From assembly GCA_030838025.1 (NCBI GenBank), contig JAUTXM010000230.1, positions 1 through 5,660 on the forward strand: a stretch of 5,660 nt of DNA, given 5' to 3'. The notes beneath the pieces are model-generated. The model was not told where the DNA came from. It made no database searches and worked only from the letters and a program-made list of their open reading frames with translations. Of this stretch, positions 1 to 5,657 are shown piece by piece. How positions within the stretch are numbered: the stretch's first letter is position 1; each line of letters opens with the position of its first letter. Origin of the DNA: Acidimicrobiaceae bacterium (GTDB lineage Bacteria; Actinomycetota; Acidimicrobiia; Acidimicrobiales; Palsa-688). The position numbers and the translations under genes are program-made.

Positions 1-30
1 CCCGGCCGCTGGTGGCTACGCGGCTGGCGG

Positions 31-1125
31 CTACGTGAGCGAGAAGATCGCGTTTAGCTCCATGGGCACGGCCGTCTCCATTTGCTCGTAGGTGCAGCTG
101 CGAGCGTCACGGTCGGGGCGGAACCGCCGGAATCGGGCCGTGTGCCTGAGCCGGGACCCCTGCAAGTGCTCGTAGGCCGCCTCGACGACCAGTTCCGCTC
201 GCAGCGGCTCGAACGTCATGTCCTTGGTGGCATTCCACCGGCTCTGGCCGCCCGGGAGGCGCTGTCCCGACGCCAGAGCGCCCGCGGCCGCCCACTCGGC
301 CCACTCGCCCCAGGGATGGTTCTCGGTCGCCCCCTCCCGGTAGGGCGCCAGCTGCGCGACCAGTTCCTTGCGCTGGGCGGCCGGGAACGCCCCGATCACG
401 CCCACATGGTTGAGGTTGCCCTCGTCGTCGTACAGGCCCAGCATCAGCGAGCCCACGCCCTCGCCACCCTTGTACCAGCGGAAACCGGCCACCACGAACT
501 CCGCCGTGCGCTCATGCTTGACCTTGAGCATCACCCGCTGGTCCTCCCGGTAGGCCAGGTCGATCCCCTTGGCCACCACCCCGTCGAGGCCCGCTCCCTC
601 GAAGCGCGTGAACCAGTCGGCCGCCACCGTGACATCCGTGGTGGCGGGCGTGAGGTGCACCGATGGCGACCCCGTCGCCGTTGTGGCCAGGGCAGTGGCG
701 AGCGCCTCCCGGCGGGCCGCGAATCCCTCGGCCCGGAGGTCGTCGGACCCCAGCGCCAGCAGGTCGAAGGCCACGAACGAGGCGGGCGTCTTCTCCGCCA
801 GCATGCGGACGCGGGACTCGGCCGGGTGGATCCGCTGCTGGAGCGCGTCGAAGTCCAGCCCGTCGGCCCCGGCAATGACGATCTCGCCGTCGACGACGCA
901 CCGCTCGGGTAACCCGGTCCGCACGGCCTCCACGATGTCGGGGAAGTAGCGGTTGAACGGGCGCTCGTTGCGGCTCCCGAGCTCCACCTCGTCGCCGTCG
1001 CGGAACACGATGCAGCGGAACCCGTCCCATTTCGGCTCGTAGATGAACCGCCCCACGGGGAGGTCCCTCGTCAGCTTGGCCAACATCGGCGCCACGGGCG
1101 GCATCACGGGCAGGTCCACCGCCAT
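31..1125 (-). CDS. ligC: ATP-dependent DNA ligase, LigC type
   Basis: This protein seals nicks in DNA using ATP through a covalent lysyl-AMP intermediate. In actinobacteria LigC serves as an auxiliary repair ligase beside the NAD-dependent LigA. At 364 residues it has the compact LigC size: an adenylation domain (about 1-205) followed by an OB-fold domain, with no polymerase or nuclease domain. Visible motifs are motif I EPKWDGFR (nucleophile K32), SRN 51-53, DGE 79-81, FVAFDLL 117-123, motif IV DGVVAK 181-186, motif V around K201/K203, and the LigC-like tail RHTARFRRFRPDRD from 327. It ends with TAG at 31-33. ATG at 1123-1125 is the longest start, but no Shine-Dalgarno sequence precedes it. 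GTG at 1117-1119 (codon 3) fits the remembered family N-terminus M-x-LPVMPP better and lies 6 nt after a -10-like TAGGGT. The family call is very secure. The start is uncertain by two codons. A LigD-Pol-like partner often accompanies LigC, but any such gene lies outside this window. Confidence 0.95.
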   Translation of the reverse strand: MAVDLPVMPPVAPMLAKLTRDLPVGRFIYEPKWDGFRCIVFRDGDEVELGSRNERPFNRYFPDIVEAVRTGLPERCVVDGEIVIAGADGLDFDALQQRIHPAESRVRMLAEKTPASFVAFDLLALGSDDLRAEGFAARREALATALATTATGSPSVHLTPATTDVTVAADWFTRFEGAGLDGVVAKGIDLAYREDQRVMLKVKHERTAEFVVAGFRWYKGGEGVGSLMLGLYDDEGNLNHVGVIGAFPAAQRKELVAQLAPYREGATENHPWGEWAEWAAAGALASGQRLPGGQSRWNATKDMTFEPLRAELVVEAAYEHLQGSRLRHTARFRRFRPDRDARSCTYEQMETAVPMELNAIFSLT

Positions 1126-1137
1126 ACCCTACGGAAG
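1125..1137. promoter_or_regulatory. Overlapping divergent -10-like elements
   Basis: On the plus strand TACCCT (1125-1130) fits the actinobacterial -10 form TANNNT and sits 7 nt before the methyltransferase GTG at 1138. On the minus strand TAGGGT (1131 down to 1126) fits the same form and sits 6 nt before the GTG at 1119 of the ligase gene. Both spacings suit leaderless transcription, and neither start has a convincing Shine-Dalgarno sequence. I found no -35 element for either direction, so this is an inference from -10 shape and spacing only. Confidence 0.45.
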
Positions 1138-1953
1138 GTGGACGACTGGCTGACGACCAATCAACGGCTCTGGGACGAACGGGTCCCGCTGCACGTCGGC
1201 TCGACGTTCTACGACGTGGAGGGCTTCAAGGCGGGCCGGCCCACACTCTTGCCCCACGAGGTCGACGAACTTGGTGCCCTCGACGGCTTGCGCCTGTTGC
1301 ACCTCCAATGCCATTTCGGCCTCGACACCCTCGACATCGCCCGCCTCCACCCGACCGTGGCGGTGACGGGGCTGGACTTCTCGGGACCGGCGATCTGCGC
1401 CGCCGCCGACTTGGCCGCCGAGCTGCGGCTGGCGGAGCGGGCCCGGTTCGTGCTGAGCGACGTGTACCGCGCCCCCACCGTGCTGGGCGATCAGCGCTTC
1501 GACGTGGTGTATACGGGAAAAGGGGCGCTCATCTGGTTGCCCGATCTCGACCGCTGGGCCGCGGTGGTGAAGGACCTCTTGAAGCCGGGTGGCTTCCTGT
1601 ACGTCACCGAATTCCACCCGGCATCCGATGTCCTCGACGACAAGGCGCCCTTCCCGGTCCGGGACTACTTCGCCACCGAGCCCACGATCTACGACGAGCC
1701 GGGAAGCTACGTCGATCCCAGCGCGCCGACGGTGCACAACGTGAGCTACGAGTGGCAGCACCCCGTCAGCCGGGTCCTGACCGCGCTCATCGGGGCGGGG
1801 TTGCGCCTCGAGCTGTTCCACGAGTGGGATTTCACCAACGACAACCGGTTGCGGTTCCTGGTGAAGCGGCCCGACGGGCGCGGTTGGCGCTGGCCGCCGG
1901 GACTCGGGACGCTGCCGCTGATGTACTCGCTCAAGGCGTTCCGCCCGGCGTAG
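1138..1953 (+). CDS. Class I SAM-dependent methyltransferase, substrate unknown
   Basis: The 271-residue product is a cytoplasmic Rossmann-fold methyltransferase. Its SAM-binding motif I reads LLHLQCHFG (53-61), in place of the textbook D-x-G-x-G-x-G. I recognise this spelling from a common bacterial methyltransferase subfamily. The acidic residue after strand 2 is D80 in GLDFS, motif II is SDVY with D108, then FDVVYTG (121-127) and LKPGG (148-152) before the TEFHP strand. The N-terminal NQRLWDERVPLHV helix and the FYDVEGF segment are also typical of the subfamily. There is no signal peptide or membrane segment. The GTG start is followed at once by a family-like N-terminus. It lacks a spaced Shine-Dalgarno sequence and lies 7 nt after TACCCT, so it may be leaderless. 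The gene diverges from the ligase across 12 bp and converges on malQ. The acceptor cannot be read from the sequence: small-molecule, lipid and protein acceptors all remain possible. Confidence 0.88.
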   Translation: MDDWLTTNQRLWDERVPLHVGSTFYDVEGFKAGRPTLLPHEVDELGALDGLRLLHLQCHFGLDTLDIARLHPTVAVTGLDFSGPAICAAADLAAELRLAERARFVLSDVYRAPTVLGDQRFDVVYTGKGALIWLPDLDRWAAVVKDLLKPGGFLYVTEFHPASDVLDDKAPFPVRDYFATEPTIYDEPGSYVDPSAPTVHNVSYEWQHPVSRVLTALIGAGLRLELFHEWDFTNDNRLRFLVKRPDGRGWRWPPGLGTLPLMYSLKAFRPA

Positions 1954-1977
1954 TGGCATTCGGCGCCAACTCTCGGG

Positions 1978-2034
1978 GTGGGCGACTTACGGCTCTGTGG
2001 GCTACTTACGGCTCTGTGGGCGAGCTACAGCGCT
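1978..2034 (+). repeat. Three tandem 19-bp repeats in convergent spacer
   Basis: Unit 1 (1978-1996) is GTGGGCGACTTACGGCTCT. Unit 2 (1997-2015) differs only at the seventh base (T for G). Unit 3 (2016-2034) keeps GTGGGCGA and then diverges, reading GCTACAGCGCT. The spacing is about two helical turns. The array begins 24 bp after the methyltransferase stop, in a spacer between two gene ends, and carries no credible ORF. It could be a binding-site array, part of a termination region, or a fragment of a dispersed repeat family. Confidence 0.85.
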
Positions 2035-2076
2035 GGACGACCATACGACGCCCTCAGAAACATAAGTCGCCCACAG
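2014..2076. repeat. Inverted copy of the 19-bp unit; possible stem-loop
   Basis: The reverse complement of 2056-2074 reads GTGGGCGACTTATGTTTCT. It shares its first 12 bases with tandem unit 1, so it is an opposite-facing copy. As a result CTGTGGGCGA at 2014-2023 can pair perfectly with TCGCCCACAG at 2067-2076, a 10-bp GC-rich stem with a 43-nt loop. Its position between convergent genes would suit a bidirectional terminator, but there is no T tract on either side and the loop is long. The repeat relationship is certain. The terminator role is only possible. Confidence 0.6.
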
Positions 2077-2096
2077 AACGCGGTCGCTACCCCCGA

Positions 2097-4010
2097 CTAC
2101 GTAGGATCAGGCGCTTCCGGGGCGGCGTCGACGTCTTCGGCCGCTTGGACGCGCTGTAGAGCGGCCGCGATCGATTGGGCCAACGGGGACATCTCCAGCT
2201 CCTCCAACGGCACGGGCAGGCCGATGCGCCAGTTGGGCCACTCGTCGAGGGTGCCGGGCATGTTGGGCCGCTCCTCGACCGCCAGGGCGTCATCGAGGGT
2301 GGCGACGACCAGGGCCGAAGGCGACTGGCCCAGCAGGCGGTAGATCCGCTCGACGGCCTCGGCCTTGGGCAGGTCATGGTCGGCGTCGATCCAGTCCTTG
2401 ATCTTGGCGTGCAGCGTCGCCTCGGCCTCGACGTTGACCGAAATGCCCAGCTCCTCGCGGGCCCTGAGGTCGCTCCCCTGCCACAGCCCGGCCGCAGTCG
2501 GCAGGTCGTGGGTGGTGGCCGCGGCCAGCGCCTGGTGGGGCCATTCGCCGCTCCCTGGCGGCGTGGTTTCGAACCAGAGCAGCCGGTACGATAGGATCCG
2601 CCGCGCCGTCAGTTCGGCCCGTACCGCATCTTCGACGGTGCCCAGGTCCTCGCCCACCACGAACGCCTCAGACCGGTGGCTTTCCAACGCCAGGATGTCG
2701 AGCAGGTCGTTGCTGGGGTATGTCACATACGCCCCCTCCTTGGGCGAACCGCCGGAGGGGATCCAGTACAGGCGGAACAGGCCCATGACGTGGTCGAAGC
2801 GCAGTCCCCCGCCGTCGTGGAGGCCGGACTTCATCAGCTCGATGAACGGGCGGTAGCCGGCCGAGCGGAGCTTCCAGGGATCGAACGGGGGAAGGCCCCA
2901 GTCCTGGCCCGCCATGTTGAACTCGTCGGGCGGGGCGCCGACGCGTACGTCGAGGCGCATGCAGTCCTGCCAGCGCCAGGCGTCGGCTCCGCCCGCGTCG
3001 GCACCGATGGCGAGGTCCTGCACCAGACCGGTCGTGCGGCCCGCCGCTCGGAGTTGGCGGTCCAGCAGCCACTGGAGCCACGAGTGATACCGGATCCTCC
3101 GGGCCCCGGCTTCGCTCGCCGCGAACGGGGCGATCCCGGCCGCGCCCGGGTGGCGCACCTCGACCGGCCAATTTTCCCAAGGCACGCCATGCTGCTCGCA
3201 GAGGGCGCAGAACGTCGCATACTGCTGCAGCGAGTCGCCCTCGTCGCCGGCGTAGCGGTCGAAGTCGGCGTCACCGTGAAACCCGGCGAAGATGGCCTCG
3301 AGCGCCTCGGACTTGAGGCGCCAGACCGCGTCGCGATCGATGTGGCGCACGGCGTTCAGGGCGTGCCCGGCGGCCGCCAGCTCCTGAAGCCGGTCGAGCT
3401 GCTGGGCGCCGGGCACCTCCTCGACCCGCAGGTACAGCGGGCTGCGGAAGCACCGGCTGCTGGCGAAGTAGGGGCTGGGCTGCTGGCCCCCGACGGGCAG
3501 CGAGGCGTGCAGCGGGTTGATGATCGTCACGCCCGCGCCTTGGGACGACGACCACTGTCCGAGGCGCCGGAGGTCGGCCAGGTCACCCATACCCCAGCTG
3601 GCGGTCGAGCGGGCGGCGTACAGCTGGGCAGCCCAGCCCCACTTGCGCAGGCCGTCGGGCAGCCAGCAACGACCGGGGCTCACGATCAGCGGGGTTGGGG
3701 CAGCACTGCTGTCGCTGCTCCTGCCGCGCGGCTGGTCGGCGAAGAAGGTGTGGTACCCCATCGGGAGGTCCGGCGGCAGGGCGCCGTCGATCCGGATGGT
3801 GGCGTCGCCCTCGAGCCGCAGCTCGCCCGGCGGCAGGCCGGGATCGGGCCGGCCGGGGGCGACGATGACCGTCGGACCGGGAGGTGGGTCGCCGTCGTCG
3901 GCACCCATGGCCTCGAGAAAGGTCTCGATGGTCGAGTCGGGCGCCTTCCACCAGTGGCCGGCCACGTCGTAATAACCCGGTTGGACGCCCCACCGGCGCG
4001 AGTCACTCAT
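2097..4010 (-). CDS. malQ: 4-alpha-glucanotransferase (amylomaltase, GH77)
   Basis: MalQ transfers alpha-1,4-glucan segments between maltodextrins and releases glucose, linking maltose or glycogen breakdown to longer chains. It acts in the cytoplasm. The 637-residue protein has an N-terminal extension of about 120 residues (with LPMGYHTF near 82-89), as in the longer MalQ forms, followed by the GH77 barrel. Core signatures are SWGMGDLADL from 138, INPLHA 164-169 and PSPYFASSR 179-187. The catalytic triad is visible: nucleophile D406 in LRFDHVMGLFR, acid/base E454 in VVGEDLG, and D502 in TTHDLPTAAGLW. The tail keeps the family element ERPNMPGTLDEWPNWR. All key residues are present, so it should be active. 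The start ATG (4008-4010) agrees with the family N-terminus but has no clear Shine-Dalgarno sequence. The gene lies 36 bp after the RsbW-like gene on the same strand, so the two are likely co-transcribed. Its 3' end faces the methyltransferase. Confidence 0.95.
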   Translation of the reverse strand: MSDSRRWGVQPGYYDVAGHWWKAPDSTIETFLEAMGADDGDPPPGPTVIVAPGRPDPGLPPGELRLEGDATIRIDGALPPDLPMGYHTFFADQPRGRSSDSSAAPTPLIVSPGRCWLPDGLRKWGWAAQLYAARSTASWGMGDLADLRRLGQWSSSQGAGVTIINPLHASLPVGGQQPSPYFASSRCFRSPLYLRVEEVPGAQQLDRLQELAAAGHALNAVRHIDRDAVWRLKSEALEAIFAGFHGDADFDRYAGDEGDSLQQYATFCALCEQHGVPWENWPVEVRHPGAAGIAPFAASEAGARRIRYHSWLQWLLDRQLRAAGRTTGLVQDLAIGADAGGADAWRWQDCMRLDVRVGAPPDEFNMAGQDWGLPPFDPWKLRSAGYRPFIELMKSGLHDGGGLRFDHVMGLFRLYWIPSGGSPKEGAYVTYPSNDLLDILALESHRSEAFVVGEDLGTVEDAVRAELTARRILSYRLLWFETTPPGSGEWPHQALAAATTHDLPTAAGLWQGSDLRAREELGISVNVEAEATLHAKIKDWIDADHDLPKAEAVERIYRLLGQSPSALVVATLDDALAVEERPNMPGTLDEWPNWRIGLPVPLEELEMSPLAQSIAAALQRVQAAEDVDAAPEAPDPT

Positions 4011-4046
4011 CGTCGGGGCCTACGCTCGGATTGGATGGCGTATGTC

Positions 4047-4475
4047 TTAGTCGCCAAGGGATGTGAGTTGCCTGACCAGCCGGAGGCGGGTCCCGCCAGC
4101 CGGGGTCGGCGACTCTACCTCGACGGTTGTCATGAGGCGCCGCATCACCTCCAGGCCCCGCCCGCTGGCGGCCAGGTGCCCATCCTCGTGGGAGCGGGTG
4201 CGATTTGTCATGATGTCGAAACCGACCCCTTCGTCCACAACCTCGATGAGAATCTGGTCCCGCTGAAGGTCGGCACGGAGAAGGAAGTTGTTGTCATGCC
4301 CCTGTGGATAGGCGTGTCTGAACACGTTGCTGCACGCTTCGTCCATGGCCAGGATGACGTCGTCGATGACGGGTACGGGCGTGCCGAACGCCTGCAGGTA
4401 CTCCGCCAGCACCTTTCTCGTGGCGCGAAGAAGGCGACTGTCGGCTGGCAAGATCAGATCAAGCGCCAGCCGCAT
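4047..4475 (-). CDS. RsbW-like anti-sigma factor / serine kinase (HATPase_c_2)
   Basis: The 142-residue product is a stand-alone GHKL ATPase of the RsbW/SpoIIAB type. Such proteins bind a sigma factor and phosphorylate an STAS anti-anti-sigma partner in partner-switching control. The N box is DEACSNVFRHAY with E46 and N50. The G1 box is DEGVGFD with D81, G83 and G85. The G2 region is GRGLEVMRRL from 105. The length is normal for the family. The same frame stays open upstream to 4844, but that stretch runs antisense to the DUF72 gene and is low-complexity Arg/Pro/Gly sequence. ATG at 4473-4475 is preferred because GGGGGTGAG lies about 6 nt ahead of it and the protein then begins with the first domain strand. 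No sigma factor, STAS protein or PP2C phosphatase is visible nearby, so its partner is unknown. It precedes malQ and diverges from the DUF72 gene. Confidence 0.88.
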   Translation of the reverse strand: MRLALDLILPADSRLLRATRKVLAEYLQAFGTPVPVIDDVILAMDEACSNVFRHAYPQGHDNNFLLRADLQRDQILIEVVDEGVGFDIMTNRTRSHEDGHLAASGRGLEVMRRLMTTVEVESPTPAGGTRLRLVRQLTSLGD

Positions 4476-4516
4476 TTCGAGCTCACCCCCGTCGACACCC
4501 TCGATAGCTACCCGGG
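4476..4516. promoter_or_regulatory. Divergent promoter region, RsbW-like gene / DUF72 gene
   Basis: This 41-bp spacer between two divergent genes must hold at least part of both promoters. A self-complementary TAGCTA at 4505-4510 is the most -10-like sequence in it for both strands, though it lacks the final T of TANNNT. On the plus strand it ends 6 nt before GTG 4517. On the minus strand it lies about 30 nt before ATG 4475, leaving room for a short leader carrying the GGGGGTGAG ribosome site. No -35 element was recognised. Confidence 0.35.
4480..4488 (-). promoter_or_regulatory. Ribosome binding site of the RsbW-like gene
   Basis: On the minus strand the bases before ATG 4475 read GGGGGTGAG followed by a short spacer. 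The GGTGA core is complementary to the end of 16S rRNA. This decides the start against the much longer upstream-open frame. It is the only clear Shine-Dalgarno sequence among the five genes. Confidence 0.6.
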
Positions 4517-5500
4517 GTGGAAATGACAGAAACGCTCCTGACACTGGGCCTGACCGACCTGTCCTCGTCAACGCGGGCGGGCGGCCCTCGCTCCCCGGTG
4601 CCGGTCGACGGAAGCCTGTTCCTCTGTGGGGCATCGTCATGGGCCGACCAGGGCTTGGTGCGCCACGGCGATTTCTATCCCCGCAAGACCATGACCGCGA
4701 CCGAGCGGCTGGCATATTACTGCTCCCGCCTGCCCCTGGCCGAGATCTCGACCACGTATCGTTTCCCGCCCACGCCGGACCTGGCCCGGCAGTGGGTCGC
4801 CCGGACGCCGCCGGGTTTCTGCTTCGACGTTCGGGCATGGTCACTGTTGACCGAGGCCCCGACGTTGCCCGACTCGCTCTGGGAGGACCTCCAGGGAGAG
4901 GTCCGGCCCGAGACCCGCAACCGCCGGCGGCTGTACTCCGCCCACCTCGGTGGCGACGCCATCGACGAGTGCTGGCGGCGATTCGAGCACGCCCTGCGAC
5001 CCTTGCACACCGCGGGACGGTTGGGCGTGGTGATCCTGCAGTACCCGTCGTGGTTCACACCCAAGGCCGAGACCCGCTCGGCGTTGGTCGCGGCCCGGCA
5101 GCGCCTGGCCGATTACCGGGTGGCGGTCGACTTCCGAAGCCCCAAGTGGCTGGTCGGCGCGGTGTGCGAGGACACCTTGGAGTGGTTGGAGGCCCACGAC
5201 ATCGGCTTCGTGTGCACGGACGGTCCGCTGGCCGGGCCCCGTGCGATGCCGTCGGTGATGGCCGCGACGTCGGACGTGGCCGTGGTGCGCTTCGTCGGCC
5301 GCCGGGCCATCGAGGACGACCCCTGGCCGTGGCCGTACCGCTACAGCGACCCCGAACTGGCCGACGTGGCGCTGCGGGTACGTGAGCTGGCCGCGTCAAC
5401 CAGCGAGGTGCACCTCATCATGGAGAACTGCTGGCGGGGCGACGCCGTGGCCAATGCGTTGACGCTGGCAACGCTGCTCGAGGCGCCCGTTCGGGGGTAG
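4517..5500 (+). CDS. DUF72 family protein (YecE-like TIM barrel)
   Basis: The 327-residue product belongs to the DUF72/COG1801 family, whose biochemical role is not established. After about 34 poorly ordered residues the barrel starts at LFLCGASSWAD, the equivalent of the usual G-T-S-G-W strand. Then come FYP (53-55), YYCSRLPLAEISTTYRFPP (67-85), W93 with TPPGFCFDVRAW (97-108), VVILQYPSWF (171-180), VAVDFRSPKW (202-211) and the final MENCWRGDAVANAL (302-315), matching the usual order of DUF72 landmarks. Several consensus positions are altered: the usual E-x-N-x-T-F-Y is EISTTYR, and the late F-N-N is MEN. This is therefore a divergent branch. GTG 4517 gives the longest form. ATG 4523, two codons later, is an equally possible start with GGGGTGG just before it. 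There is no signal peptide or membrane segment. It stands alone on the plus strand, divergent from the RsbW-like gene. Confidence 0.85.
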   Translation: MEMTETLLTLGLTDLSSSTRAGGPRSPVPVDGSLFLCGASSWADQGLVRHGDFYPRKTMTATERLAYYCSRLPLAEISTTYRFPPTPDLARQWVARTPPGFCFDVRAWSLLTEAPTLPDSLWEDLQGEVRPETRNRRRLYSAHLGGDAIDECWRRFEHALRPLHTAGRLGVVILQYPSWFTPKAETRSALVAARQRLADYRVAVDFRSPKWLVGAVCEDTLEWLEAHDIGFVCTDGPLAGPRAMPSVMAATSDVAVVRFVGRRAIEDDPWPWPYRYSDPELADVALRVRELAASTSEVHLIMENCWRGDAVANALTLATLLEAPVRG

Positions 5501-5606
5501 TCGGGCCACGAGGGGCGCGGTCGGTCGGGTCGTACGTGCGTGCGGGCGTGCGGCGCGGACGGGTCGTGCGCCAGTCCCGGTCCCCGAACTTCTGGGTGTC
5601 AGTTGG
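5501..5606. other. Non-coding spacer after the DUF72 gene
   Basis: This GC-rich spacer contains a low-complexity CG/TG-rich run (about 5519-5570). A minus-strand frame crosses it (5396-5620), but it is antisense to the DUF72 3' end, has Arg/Pro/Thr-rich content and matches no family I know. I see no gene or RNA here. Only a weak GGCGC/GCGCC pairing near 5552-5572 hints at a hairpin. Confidence 0.4.
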
Positions 5607-5657
5607 CGCTTTGGGCGCACTTATTGCTGTTGAGCGACGATAAGTGGACCCAAAGCG
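5607..5657. repeat. Imperfect 18-bp inverted repeat (stem-loop)
   Basis: The left arm 5607-5624 reads CGCTTTGGGCGCACTTAT. The reverse complement of the right arm 5640-5657 reads CGCTTTGGGTCCACTTAT. Sixteen of 18 positions pair, around a 15-nt loop. It lies 106 bp after the DUF72 stop, is more AT-rich than its surroundings, and has no T tract. It could be a terminator-like hairpin, a dimeric operator for a gene beyond the window, or a palindromic repeat element. Its arms share the TGGGC..ACTTA core with the repeats at 1978-2076. Confidence 0.75.

Noticed and set aside
11..40. Two similar 15-bp units (GGTGGCTACGCGGCT, then GGCGGCTACGTGAGC) at the ligase 3' end
   Set aside because: Only about 10 of 15 positions agree and the second unit includes the ligase stop. 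This is within chance for GC-rich sequence, and the link to the intergenic repeats is unconvincing.
1129..1959. 276-codon minus-strand open frame antisense to the methyltransferase
   Set aside because: It covers the methyltransferase almost exactly, has no family features, and results from codon bias on the opposite strand.
3954..3965. Perfect 12-bp palindrome GTGGCCGGCCAC
   Set aside because: It lies inside malQ and encodes the conserved V-A-G-H region. GC-rich coding DNA yields such palindromes often.
2676..4526. 616-codon plus-strand open frame antisense to malQ and the RsbW-like gene
   Set aside because: It is the mirror of two well-supported genes in GC-rich DNA. Its composition is Gly/Ala/Arg/Val-rich without any recognisable motif, and it crosses a gene boundary.
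4476..4844. N-terminal 123-residue extension of the RsbW-like protein
   Set aside because: It is low-complexity sequence antisense to the DUF72 start. A good ribosome binding site and the domain boundary support ATG 4475 instead.
4327..5385. 352-codon plus-strand frame overlapping the DUF72 gene
   Set aside because: It is a frame-shifted shadow rich in Arg/Gly/Pro. The DUF72 frame carries all the recognisable motifs.
5396..5620. 74-codon minus-strand frame at the right end
   Set aside because: It is antisense to the DUF72 3' end, has biased composition, and shows no ribosome site or known motif.
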